Below are positions 1 to 7,523 of a DNA stretch of 31,814 bases, piece by piece (the first letter of the stretch is position 1; the number at the start of each line of letters is the position of its first letter). The DNA lies in contig JBFJYH010000029.1 of assembly GCA_041622675.1 (NCBI GenBank), forward strand, positions 1 to 31,814. The letters run 5' to 3'. The position numbers were made by a program, and so were the translations under genes. Below the pieces are notes generated by a model that was given only the letters and a program-made list of their open reading frames with translations, was not told the DNA's origin and searched no databases. Origin of the DNA: Reddybacter sp041622675 (GTDB taxonomy: Bacteria > Pseudomonadota > Gammaproteobacteria > Pseudomonadales > Porticoccaceae).

Positions 1-1
1 A

Positions 2-196
2 CTAGCTGCGGGTAGTCAGCAAGCTATTCGCGGTACCAAGTCTACACTCAATGGCTGGATGCAAATGGCCGCCCCCATCTTCGACAATTCACTGCGTATG
101 GAAATGCTCTGCTTCCTCGGTGAAGACGCCGCTGAAGGTATCGCCGCTGTGAAAGAAAAGCGCCCTGCGGTTTTCCCTTCTGCCAAGAAAGGTTAA
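2..196 (+). CDS. Enoyl-CoA hydratase/isomerase family protein, C-terminal fragment
   Basis: This open frame enters from the left edge and ends at TAA 194–196, so only the last 64 residues are present. The fragment runs through a helical stretch (residues GTKSTLNGWMQMAAPIFDNS, then LRMEMLCFLGEDAAEGIAAV) and ends with EKRPAVFPSAKKG. The pattern of acidic 'ED..EG..A..EKR.P.F' followed by a basic tail is the usual C-terminus of crotonase-fold enoyl-CoA hydratases, where this helix packs over the active site. The catalytic core lies outside the window, so substrate and exact subfamily cannot be judged. A strong intrinsic terminator follows at 281–311. Its presence beside the other CoA enzymes in the window is suggestive but not proof of a shared pathway. 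Confidence 0.75.
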   Translation, partial: LAAGSQQAIRGTKSTLNGWMQMAAPIFDNSLRMEMLCFLGEDAAEGIAAVKEKRPAVFPSAKKG

Positions 197-280
197 TTCT
201 GCTCGTGGTGATGATAGAGTCAAGGGGCTCAAGGCCAAGGTTTTGAGTCCTGGTTTTAAGTCATGAGAAAGGCCGTTTAG

Positions 281-311
281 AAAAGCTGCGTTAAATGACG
301 CAGCTTTTTTT
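281..311 (+). terminator. Rho-independent terminator after the enoyl-CoA hydratase gene
   Basis: AAAGCTGCG (282–290) pairs with CGCAGCTTT (299–307) around an 8-nt loop, and the T-run continues to 311. The stem is perfect and GC-rich at its upper end. It lies 85 nt after the stop codon of the partial CDS. Confidence 0.85.
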
Positions 312-395
312 GTCAGGTTTATGTAAATCGTGGTCAGGCATTTGAGCTAGCGGCTTTTTAAGCTAGCTGTCTTGAGAAATAACGGCTCCGGAAAC

Positions 396-427
396 AATAA
401 ACCCCGCTGGCAAGGGCGGGGTTTATT
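396..427. terminator. Symmetrical hairpin, likely bidirectional terminator
   Basis: AATAAACCCCGC (396–407) is the exact reverse complement of GCGGGGTTTATT (416–427), with an 8-nt loop. Because the A/T-rich ends lie within the stem, the structure can act in either direction. It is a good candidate for ending the leftward rpsT transcript, whose stop codon is about 150 nt away. Confidence 0.6.
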
Positions 428-431
428 CGAG

Positions 432-470
432 ACTGAAAATATTGTGCTTAGGTGAAATATTTTCAGTTTT
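432..470 (+). terminator. AT-rich 12-bp stem-loop followed by a short T-run
   Basis: ACTGAAAATATT (432–443) pairs perfectly with AATATTTTCAGT (456–467) around a 12-nt loop, and TTT follows on the plus strand. The stem is mostly A/T, and on the minus strand there is no T-tract. It is a weaker terminator than its neighbours and may instead stabilise the end of the rpsT mRNA. Confidence 0.4.
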
Positions 471-575
471 ATCTCATTTCGATGTGCGCCTTGATTTCTG
501 GCGCTTATCTAGCAAGTGGCATGAAAACAGTGTATTCAGCCGGGCTTGCCGATCTAGAAAAGCGGTAAACTGGCT

Positions 576-845
576 TTAAGCAGACATCGCTTTGATTTTG
601 GCATTCAAACGACTTTTATGCCGAGCGGCTTTATTTTTGTGCATAACGCCGCCTTTGTCAGCAATGCGGTCAATAACCGGCACGGCCGTGGCATAGGCTG
701 TTTTTGCGGCTTCAACATCACCGGATTCAATGGCAGCAATCACTTTCTTCAAGTAGGTGCGAGCCATAGAACGCAAGCTGGCGTTGTGCTGGCGTCGATT
801 TTCATTCTGTTTGGCGCGTTTTCGTGCTTGGGGTGAATTTGCCAC
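576..845 (-). CDS. rpsT: 30S ribosomal protein S20
   Basis: S20 binds 16S rRNA early in assembly of the small ribosomal subunit. The 89-residue product is very basic and matches the family in length (about 87 residues) and sequence: N-terminal ANSPQARKRAKQNENRR, central RTYLKKVIAAIESGD, and C-terminal KGGVMHKNKAARHKSRLNAK. The start codon is GTG (843–845 read on the minus strand), preceded by a GGAG-type site at 854–859 (ACGGAG). No in-frame ATG fits the conserved N-terminus. E. coli rpsT also uses a non-AUG start (UUG), which takes part in its translational autoregulation, so a weak start here may serve the same purpose. It has its own promoter at 890–918 and lies downstream of queG in the same orientation. 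Confidence 0.97.
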   Translation of the reverse strand: MANSPQARKRAKQNENRRQHNASLRSMARTYLKKVIAAIESGDVEAAKTAYATAVPVIDRIADKGGVMHKNKAARHKSRLNAKIKAMSA

Positions 846-889
846 CTGGCGTGCTCCGTAATAAGTTGAGTCTGATTTCGAGGTCGGGC

Positions 890-918
890 ATTCTACAGTG
901 GCGATTAATTTATATCAA
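890..918 (-). promoter_or_regulatory. Sigma70-type promoter of rpsT with GC-rich discriminator
   Basis: On the minus strand TTGATA (913–918) is followed after exactly 17 bp by TAGAAT (890–895). Four of six and five of six bases match the consensus. The bases after the -10 element read GCCCGACC, a GC-rich discriminator of the kind found at ribosomal promoters repressed by ppGpp/DksA. The predicted transcript starts near 883, leaving a leader of about 38 nt before the GTG start. Confidence 0.7.
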
Positions 919-936
919 TAGCTCTGGCCCATCTGA

Positions 937-2025
937 TTAGCGTTTGCAATGTTGCTCCAGTGCCCACTGAATATGCTCACTGACCAAAAGTGAGGCTTGA
1001 GGTAGAGCCTTTTCAAGGATTGCGATAATTTCAGGCGAGTGGGGGGCATTGCCGAGGCCAATAGCAAGGTTGCGTTGCCATCTCTCGTAGCCGATGCGGC
1101 GAATTGGCGAGCCAACGGTGCGCTGTAAAAACTCTTCTTCCGTCCACTGAAATAAGGCGATGAGCTTGCTGTTGTCGAGGCTGTGGCGGGGGCGAAAGTC
1201 GTCTTCGTCAGTGGCTTTGGCAAAGCGATTCCAGGGGCAGATAATTTGACAGTCATCACAACCAAATACCCGGTTGCCAATGGCCTGGCGAAATTCCAGG
1301 GGGATGGGCCCTTTGTTTTCGATTGTTAGATAGGAAATACAGCGTCGGGCATCGAGCACATAGGGTTCGGGGAAGGCCTGGGTGGGGCAGATTTTGAGGC
1401 AGGCTCGACAATTGCCGCACTGCTTCTCAGTAGTGGGGGTATCGGCGGGGAGTTCGAGACTGGTGTAGAGTTCGCCGAGGAAAAACCATGAGCCGGCCTC
1501 GCGATTGAGTACCAGCGTATGCTTGCCAATCCAGCCAAGTCCGGCTAGTTCGGCAATGGGCTTTTCCATCACCGGGGCGCTGTCGACAAAAGGTCGTTGG
1601 ATCACGGGATGTTCGCAATGTTGCTCAATTTTTTTGGCGAGAGTGGCGAGGCGCTTGCGTATCAATTTGTGATAATCCCGCCCCAGAGCATAGCGAGAAA
1701 TATAGGCGCTGTCGCCGTCTTTCAGGCGGGCGATCATATCGGTGCCAGGTGACAGGTAGTTCATTCTAACGCTGATGATAGATACTGTGCCAGGTAATAG
1801 CAGTTCTGGCCGCCAGCGTTTGTCGCCGTGTTCGGACAACCACTGCATGGAGCCATTAAAACCGGCCGCTAACCAGGATTGGAGTCGCTCTCCCGCCACC
1901 TCGAGGTCGAGCTGGGTAAAGCCGACTTGCTGAAAACCTAGTTCCTGGCCCCAGCGGCGGATATTGGCACGCATGTCCAATGTGCATGCAGAGTCGTTGG
2001 CGGGTGTGTATTGCTTGACTGACAT
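937..2025 (-). CDS. queG: Epoxyqueuosine reductase
   Basis: QueG catalyses the last step of queuosine synthesis, reducing epoxyqueuosine to queuosine in the tRNA anticodon with cobalamin and two [4Fe-4S] clusters. The 362-residue product aligns throughout with E. coli QueG. Visible blocks include RRWGQELGFQQVGF, SRYALGRDYHKLIRKRL, RPFVDSAPVMEKPIAE and GLGWIGKHTLVLNREAGSWF. The ferredoxin-type clusters are CGNCRACLKICP and CDDCQIICPWN. The start was placed at ATG 2023–2025 (MSVKQYTPAND). An in-frame extension upstream would overlap the nnr promoter region and has no homology support. It is divergent from nnr, as in E. coli, and lies 91 bp upstream of rpsT. Confidence 0.96.
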   Translation of the reverse strand: MSVKQYTPANDSACTLDMRANIRRWGQELGFQQVGFTQLDLEVAGERLQSWLAAGFNGSMQWLSEHGDKRWRPELLLPGTVSIISVRMNYLSPGTDMIARLKDGDSAYISRYALGRDYHKLIRKRLATLAKKIEQHCEHPVIQRPFVDSAPVMEKPIAELAGLGWIGKHTLVLNREAGSWFFLGELYTSLELPADTPTTEKQCGNCRACLKICPTQAFPEPYVLDARRCISYLTIENKGPIPLEFRQAIGNRVFGCDDCQIICPWNRFAKATDEDDFRPRHSLDNSKLIALFQWTEEEFLQRTVGSPIRRIGYERWQRNLAIGLGNAPHSPEIIAILEKALPQASLLVSEHIQWALEQHCKR

Positions 2026-2055
2026 TGTCGCAGCGTACTCCGGTTGTCGTATAAT
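2025..2055 (+). promoter_or_regulatory. Candidate promoter of the nnr–tsaE–amiB–mutL series
   Basis: A perfect TATAAT lies at 2050–2055, with a weak TTGTCG -35 at 2025–2030 and a 19-bp spacer. The 55-bp gap between the divergent queG and nnr starts leaves little room for anything else. Transcription would begin near 2062, about 19 nt before the nnr ATG. Confidence 0.45.
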
Positions 2056-2080
2056 TCTGCCAGATCTCAGGGAAAAGCGA

Positions 2081-3676
2081 ATGATAAAAATATCCAATCG
2101 ACTCTACACCGCTAATGCAGTGCGCGAACTTGATCGCCGGGCCATCGAGGAGGAAGGTATACCGGGTATTGTACTGATGAAGCGTGCCGGTCGTGAGGCC
2201 TTTGAGGCGCTGTTATCTCGCTGGCCTGTGCCGGAGAAAATTACCGTATTTTGTGGTGGTGGTAATAATGGTGGTGACGGCTACATTATTGCCGGTTTGG
2301 CCCAGCAAGCGTTGATCCCGGTTGAAATCATTCAATTGGTCGAGGCACGAAAATTAAGTGGTGATGCGCACCGCGCTTGGGCCTTTGCCAAGGCGGCAGG
2401 CGTGGTGATGCAATCCTGGGAAGGTTATCGATCCAGTAAGGCTGAGCTTATCGATGGCGTTATAGTGGATGCATTGTTGGGTACTGGAATTAGTGGCGAA
2501 GTGCGTCGCGATTATCGCGCTGCTATCGCGTTGATTAATCAGTCAGGTTTGCCAGTATTGGCAGTCGATATTCCCTCCGGTCTGTGTAGCGATACCGGTG
2601 TGGTACGGGGTATCGCAGTTGAGGCGGCGCTGACGGTGAGTTTTATCGGCGTAAAAGTGGGTTTATTAACCGGCCGTGGGCCCGCCCTAGTGGGTGAGCT
2701 ACTGTATCGCGACCTGGGTGTGCCAGACATTGTTTATGAGGGTTTGGTCGATAAACCCATGGCTGTAGTAGCGCAGCGTCTTGAACTTAATGCCTTGCTA
2801 CCGGCGTTCCCCCAACGAGCGCGGGATGCACACAAAGGGCATTTTGGTCATGTATTGGTTATTGGTGGTGACAAGGGTTACGGTGGAGCAGTGGCTATGT
2901 CGGCAGAAGCGGCACTACGTGTCGGTGCTGGCTTGGTGAGTGTTGCGACCCGTCCGGAGCATGTATCGGCGCTGCTGGCGCGGCGGCCGGAGTTAATGGT
3001 CAAGGGCGTGACTTCGGGTCAGGAGTTGGAGCCGCATTTAGATGGGCCAACACTAATTATTATTGGCCCGGGGCTGGGCCGTTCCCCCTGGTCAGAGCAA
3101 ATGTTGCAAAAGGCGATAGCGAGTGGTTTGCCGATGGTGGTGGACGCCGATGCGCTGAATATTCTCAGCGCGGGGCGAGTTGGGGCCAAGGCGCGCGTTG
3201 ATGCCGGCGCGAATGCCGGTCACTGGGTGCTGACCCCGCATCCCGGTGAAGCGGCTCGGTTACTAGGCTGTAGCAATGGAGATATTCAGTCTGACCGCCT
3301 GGCAGCCTGCCGTAAAATCGCCGAGAAATATTCGGCAACGGTGTTGTTAAAAGGAGCTGGGACGTTGATTGCCAGCACTGTTATGGTAAGAGAGCAAGTA
3401 ACGAGTGGCGGGGAATTAAAAAATAGCGCCGCGCAATGGCCGCTTTGGCTCTGCCCCTACGGTAATCCCGGTATGGCCAGTGGCGGCATGGGTGATGTGC
3501 TGGCGGGTATTGTCGGTGGTTTAATGGCTCAAGGCTTAGATGCCACGACCGCAACCTGCTTGGGGGCCTGTTTACATAGTGTCGCGGCAGACCGAGCCGT
3601 CGCAGAAAGTGGTGAAAAAGGTTTGTTGGCGAGTGATCTTTTCGCCCCACTGCGACAGTTGGTCAACGGTCAGTGA
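2081..3676 (+). CDS. nnr: Bifunctional NAD(P)H-hydrate epimerase / ADP-dependent NAD(P)H-hydrate dehydratase
   Basis: Nnr repairs damaged NAD(P)H: the N-terminal half epimerises R- and S-hydrates, and the C-terminal half dehydrates the S form using ADP. The product has 531 residues, starting at ATG 2081, 19 nt after the likely transcription start. The epimerase half (about 1–225) shows FCGGGNNGGDGYIIAGLA at 57–74 and VDIPSGLCSDTG at 162–173. The dehydratase half (about 235–530) shows GHVLVIGGDKGYGGA, GPGLGRS at 329–335, LTPHPGEAARLL, LLKGAGTLIA and the signature GMASGGMGDVLAGIVGG at 464–480. Between GTLIA and GNPGMASGG there is a stretch of roughly 30 residues (432–461) that looks longer than usual. 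The 3' end overlaps the GTG start of tsaE (GTGA), so the two are translationally coupled. Confidence 0.95.
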   Translation: MIKISNRLYTANAVRELDRRAIEEEGIPGIVLMKRAGREAFEALLSRWPVPEKITVFCGGGNNGGDGYIIAGLAQQALIPVEIIQLVEARKLSGDAHRAWAFAKAAGVVMQSWEGYRSSKAELIDGVIVDALLGTGISGEVRRDYRAAIALINQSGLPVLAVDIPSGLCSDTGVVRGIAVEAALTVSFIGVKVGLLTGRGPALVGELLYRDLGVPDIVYEGLVDKPMAVVAQRLELNALLPAFPQRARDAHKGHFGHVLVIGGDKGYGGAVAMSAEAALRVGAGLVSVATRPEHVSALLARRPELMVKGVTSGQELEPHLDGPTLIIIGPGLGRSPWSEQMLQKAIASGLPMVVDADALNILSAGRVGAKARVDAGANAGHWVLTPHPGEAARLLGCSNGDIQSDRLAACRKIAEKYSATVLLKGAGTLIASTVMVREQVTSGGELKNSAAQWPLWLCPYGNPGMASGGMGDVLAGIVGGLMAQGLDATTATCLGACLHSVAADRAVAESGEKGLLASDLFAPLRQLVNGQ

Positions 3677-4254
3677 ATTCACATTGCGACTTTGATGCAG
3701 ATTCTGAGACGGCGATGGTCGCCTTTGGTGAGCTATTGGGTAAACTGTTAAATGAACAGTTAGGTGAACTATTAGGTGAACTATCGGATGGATCCATGGC
3801 TGCGCAGGACCAGCGGGCTGCAACAGTTATTTATCTTCAGGGTGAACTGGGTGCTGGTAAAACGACCCTGTGTCGAGGCGTGTTGCAGGCTTATGGCCAT
3901 GGGGGGGCGGTGAAAAGCCCTACTTATACCTTGGTGGAGCCCTATACCTTTCCCAAAGCTACGGTTTATCATTTTGATCTGTACCGCCTGGGTGACCCAG
4001 AAGAGCTGGAATACATGGGAATCAGAGATTACTTTGAGACAGGTAATGTTTGCCTGATTGAGTGGCCGGACAAGGGGAGGGGTATACTACAGACGCCCGA
4101 TCTGGAACTGTCGATTTCTGTGACCCTAGCGGGGCGACGTCTGAGTTTGATGTCGCATACTCAGCGGGGCGCAGCTGTGAGCGCCGTGGTGCGATCGAAT
4201 CTTGCCGAGAAGAGTATTAAAGGTATAACCATCAGTGAGGAAGCGCAATGCTAA
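3673..4254 (+). CDS. tsaE: tRNA threonylcarbamoyladenosine biosynthesis ATPase TsaE
   Basis: TsaE is the ATPase that works with TsaB and TsaD to install t6A37 in tRNAs reading ANN codons. The core from about residue 50 matches the family: Walker A GELGAGKTT at 57–65, KSPTYTLVEPY at 81–91, VYHFDLYRLGDPEELEYMG at 98–116 and LIEWPDKG at 128–135. At 193 residues it is longer than the E. coli protein (153). The extra length is an N-terminal extension with a repetitive leucine-rich segment (LLGKLLNEQLGELLGELS, about 21–38), plus a longer tail. The only start giving full coverage is GTG 3673, overlapping the nnr stop. The 3' end overlaps the amiB start (ATGCTAA). Confidence 0.93.
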   Translation: MNSHCDFDADSETAMVAFGELLGKLLNEQLGELLGELSDGSMAAQDQRAATVIYLQGELGAGKTTLCRGVLQAYGHGGAVKSPTYTLVEPYTFPKATVYHFDLYRLGDPEELEYMGIRDYFETGNVCLIEWPDKGRGILQTPDLELSISVTLAGRRLSLMSHTQRGAAVSAVVRSNLAEKSIKGITISEEAQC

Positions 4255-5648
4255 ACTTGACTGAACAAGGAGCAACCACAGACCGCTCAGTTGTAGCGGC
4301 CGGTTTTCCCCTGCTGCTATTGGTAAGTTTTTTTTACGCTAGTTTGCTATTGAACACTACGTCGGTTTTGGCTGCAGGTTCGAGTGCAGCCAAAACGACC
4401 ATTGACAGCGTACGGTTGTGGCGTGCCCCGGATCATACCCGCTTGGTGTTTGATTTATCCGCTCAGGTTGAACACAAAATATTTACCTTGGGAAATCCTC
4501 AGCGCTTGGTCATTGATGTTAAACATACTGTTTTTGCGACCACCCCTCCCCAATTGAAACTTGCCAATACTCCCATTACGGAATTGCGCAGTGCGCAATT
4601 TGACGATGACAATCTGCGTATCGTCCTTGAATTGCGCGAGGACATTAACCCTCGCAGTTTTATCCTTGAGAGCAATGAGCAGTACGGCGACCGGCTAGTG
4701 ATCGATTTATACGACCGTGCAAAAAAATCAGAGAAAACAGTTGGCGACACCCTGGTGGGCCAGAAAAGTCGCGACATTATTATCGCTATTGATGCCGGTC
4801 ACGGTGGGGAAGATCCCGGCGCTCTTGGCCCTAAACGCTTGCTTGAGAAAAATGTGGTGCTGGCTATCAGTCGTGTTCTGCAAGACATGATCGATCGTGA
4901 AACGGGTTTCCGCGCTGTGATGGTACGCGATGGCGACTATTATATTCCGCTGAGAAAGCGCACCGATATTGCGCGTAAGCACCGGGCAGACCTGATGGTT
5001 TCAATTCATGCCGATGCCTTTAACAAGGCTTCAGCGAATGGTGCCTCTGTCTACGCGCTGTCGACGCGCAGTGCCAGTAGTGAGACGGCAAGGTATTTGG
5101 CCAGGCGCGAAAATCGCGCCGATTTAATTGGTGGTGTCGGTGTGCTCAGCCTGCAAGATAAAGATAAAGTACTGGCCGGTGTGCTACTTGATCTGTCGAT
5201 GACAGCAACACTCGAAAGCAGTCTGGGTGTCGGCACACACGTGCTTAAATCGCTGGATGGCATTACTCGCCTACATAAGAAGCGGGTTGAGCAGGCTGGT
5301 TTTGTGGTTTTGAAGTCGCCCGATATGCCCTCCATCTTGGTTGAGACAGGTTTTATTTCTAACCCAGGTGAAGCACGTAAGTTGGCCCAGCCCGCCTATC
5401 AGCGGAAAATGGCCAAGGCCATCTTCAGTGGGGTCAAGCGCCATTTTCAGTTAAGACCTCCAGTGGGTACATTGCTGGCTGAGCGCAAGCATAAATCTAG
5501 CAAGGTACATATTATTGCCCGTGGTGACACGCTGTCGGACATCGCTCAACGCTATCAAGTCTCGGTCGCCGATTTGCGCCGCCACAATCGCCTTAAATCC
5601 ACGCGTATCAAAATTGGTCAGCGTATTAAAATTCCGGTTTCTTCCTGA
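4248..5648 (+). CDS. amiB: N-acetylmuramoyl-L-alanine amidase with AMIN and LysM domains
   Basis: This periplasmic zinc amidase cleaves the amide bond between MurNAc and L-Ala to split septal peptidoglycan during cell separation. The 466 residues begin with a hydrophobic export segment (about 18–43, cleavage plausible near VLAAG). An AMIN targeting domain follows (about 52–155), then the amidase_3 catalytic domain (about 176–402) and a C-terminal LysM domain (about 419–463, HIIARGDTLSDIAQRYQVS). Zinc ligands and the catalytic glutamate are visible: H185 in DAGHGGEDPG, E200, H254 in SIHADAF and E366 in LVETGFISN. The helix-rich insert near 285–325 corresponds to the regulatory region controlled by EnvC/NlpD-type activators in the family. 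A GAGG site precedes the ATG. Confidence 0.95.
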   Translation: MLNLTEQGATTDRSVVAAGFPLLLLVSFFYASLLLNTTSVLAAGSSAAKTTIDSVRLWRAPDHTRLVFDLSAQVEHKIFTLGNPQRLVIDVKHTVFATTPPQLKLANTPITELRSAQFDDDNLRIVLELREDINPRSFILESNEQYGDRLVIDLYDRAKKSEKTVGDTLVGQKSRDIIIAIDAGHGGEDPGALGPKRLLEKNVVLAISRVLQDMIDRETGFRAVMVRDGDYYIPLRKRTDIARKHRADLMVSIHADAFNKASANGASVYALSTRSASSETARYLARRENRADLIGGVGVLSLQDKDKVLAGVLLDLSMTATLESSLGVGTHVLKSLDGITRLHKKRVEQAGFVVLKSPDMPSILVETGFISNPGEARKLAQPAYQRKMAKAIFSGVKRHFQLRPPVGTLLAERKHKSSKVHIIARGDTLSDIAQRYQVSVADLRRHNRLKSTRIKIGQRIKIPVSS

Positions 5649-5673
5649 AAACGTTCCCGAGTCTTTATTCTTA

Positions 5674-7521
5674 ATGTCACGTATTCATTTATTAAGTCCG
5701 CGCTTGGCTAACCAAATCGCTGCCGGGGAGGTGGTCGAACGCCCGGCCTCAGTAGTGAAAGAGTTGCTTGAAAACTGCCTCGATGCTGGTGCCGATACTG
5801 TGGACATTGATATCGAACAGGGCGGTATTAAGCGGGTGCGAATTCGCGATAATGGCAGTGGCATTGAAAAAGATGATTTGCCATTGGCGATTAGCCGTCA
5901 CGCCACTAGTAAAATTCTTGCGCTTGATGATCTTGAAGCCGTGGGGACTTTAGGTTTTCGTGGTGAGGCACTGGCGAGTGTTGCCTCTGTCTCTCGACTC
6001 TCTTTGAGTAGTAATACCTCGAGCGAAGGTCCCGGTTGGTTGGCGCGCTGTGAGGGGCGCGATATGAAGGTGGGGGTCGAACCGACGTCCCACCCACGGG
6101 GAACGAGTGTTGAGGTGCGAGATCTGTTTTTTAATACACCTGCACGGCGGAAGTTCTTGCGTACAGAAAAAACCGAATATTCGCGCATTGACGACGTGGT
6201 CAAAAAACTGGCCCTTAGCCATTTTGATGTCGCCTTCAATCTTCGCCACAACAACAAATCTGCCCGTCGTTTCCCTGTCGCCACCACTCAATTAGAACAG
6301 GAGCGGCGCGTTGCGTCTGTCTGCGGTCCTGCATTTATGGAGCAGGCGCGTTTTTTTAATACCGAGGTTGGCGACTTGCGGTTATGGGGTTGGTTGGGTG
6401 CGCCGACTTTCTCGCGTAGTCAGGCCGATTTACAGTATTTTTATGTTAACGGTCGCAGTATTCGCGACAAAGTGGTGAGTCATGCCGTGCGCCAGGCCTA
6501 TCAGGATGTGCTTTATCATGGTCGTCACCCGGCCTATGTGCTATTTCTGGAATTGCCAGCCACTGAGGTCGATGTGAATGTTCATCCCACTAAGCACGAA
6601 GTCCGCTTTCGGGAGAGTCGCACGGTGCACGGCTTTCTCTACGGCTCGCTGTCTCGCATCGTCGCGGACATGGGGCCGGGGCGGGACGAGGGCGAGCCGT
6701 CATCCGGTATTTTGACAGGGGTCCCTGTGACGCATCTTGCTGAAGAAAGGTCTGGCGCAACGACGGCGGGACCCGATAGGCAGTCCCCATCCTATCAGCA
6801 TCCCGTACCCTACTCAGAGAGTAGCCGCGGCACGGTGGGCGAGCAGATGGCCGTTTACAAATTGCCCGGTCAAGGCGGTGGGGCGGTAACTGCTGGAAAT
6901 AATAGTGTGCACAATGAAGTGGCTGAATATACTGAAATTCCGCCACTGGGTTATGCTCTCAGTCAATTAAGAGGTATTTATATTCTTGCCGAAAATCGTG
7001 AGGGCCTGATATTGGTTGATATGCACGCGGCACACGAACGCATAACATACGAGCAGATGAAAACTGCCTACAATAGCGTGGGTGTTGCCGCTCAGCCTCT
7101 ATTGGTGCCAGAAGCTTTGGCGCTGAGTGAAAAAGAGGCGGATTGTGGCGAGAATCATTTGGCCCTGTTTGAAACCTTGGGTATTACCTTGCAGCGCGCT
7201 GGACCAGAGAGTTTGTTGGTGCGCGCTGTGCCGGCTTTGTTGCGTGGTGCCGATGTTGAGCCTCTGGTCAGAGACGTGCTCGCCGATCTGCTCACCCATG
7301 GCACCACGCGGCGTATTGAGGAACATATCAACGAAATTCTATCGACCATGGCCTGCCATGGATCGGTGCGCGCCGGCAGGCAATTAACACTCACAGAAAT
7401 GAACGCCCTGCTGCGTGAGATGGAGGCCACCGAACGAAGCGGGCAGTGTAATCATGGCCGTCCAACGTGGACACAGTTGTCGATGAACGAGCTCGACGCT
7501 CTGTTCATGCGAGGGCGCTAA
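5674..7521 (+). CDS. mutL: DNA mismatch repair protein MutL (endonuclease type)
   Basis: MutL couples MutS mismatch recognition to strand removal. The 615-residue product starts at ATG 5674 (MSRIHLLSPRLANQIAAGEV), 25 nt after amiB. No strong ribosome site is seen, which suggests coupling to amiB translation. The GHKL ATPase (about 1–335) has VVERPASVVKELLENCLDAGA (E30, N34), RDNGSGI, GFRGEAL and FFNTPARRKFL. A low-complexity linker (about 350–425) leads to the dimerisation domain. There the sequence DMHAAHERITYE (449–460) fits the metal-binding motif DQHA(X)2E(X)4E with Q replaced by M. It is followed by ACHGSVRAG and CNHGRPTW, the companion motifs. E. coli MutL lacks this site, so this MutL probably nicks DNA itself. 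Confidence 0.97.
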   Translation: MSRIHLLSPRLANQIAAGEVVERPASVVKELLENCLDAGADTVDIDIEQGGIKRVRIRDNGSGIEKDDLPLAISRHATSKILALDDLEAVGTLGFRGEALASVASVSRLSLSSNTSSEGPGWLARCEGRDMKVGVEPTSHPRGTSVEVRDLFFNTPARRKFLRTEKTEYSRIDDVVKKLALSHFDVAFNLRHNNKSARRFPVATTQLEQERRVASVCGPAFMEQARFFNTEVGDLRLWGWLGAPTFSRSQADLQYFYVNGRSIRDKVVSHAVRQAYQDVLYHGRHPAYVLFLELPATEVDVNVHPTKHEVRFRESRTVHGFLYGSLSRIVADMGPGRDEGEPSSGILTGVPVTHLAEERSGATTAGPDRQSPSYQHPVPYSESSRGTVGEQMAVYKLPGQGGGAVTAGNNSVHNEVAEYTEIPPLGYALSQLRGIYILAENREGLILVDMHAAHERITYEQMKTAYNSVGVAAQPLLVPEALALSEKEADCGENHLALFETLGITLQRAGPESLLVRAVPALLRGADVEPLVRDVLADLLTHGTTRRIEEHINEILSTMACHGSVRAGRQLTLTEMNALLREMEATERSGQCNHGRPTWTQLSMNELDALFMRGR

Positions 7522-7523
7522 CG

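Larger units (their letters stand above)
197..575. other. Gene-free interval with three consecutive hairpins
   Basis: This 379-base gap lies between the rightward enoyl-CoA hydratase gene and the leftward rpsT. I see no plausible gene in it. It holds three strong stem-loops (281–311, 396–427 and 432–470), each described separately. The rest shows no recognisable promoter, tRNA or repeat. It is best read as a convergent terminator zone insulating two transcription units. Confidence 0.6.

Noticed and set aside
5898..6291. Two long minus-strand frames inside mutL (up to 129 codons)
   Set aside because: They are antisense to a strongly conserved coding region, with no ribosome site or homology.
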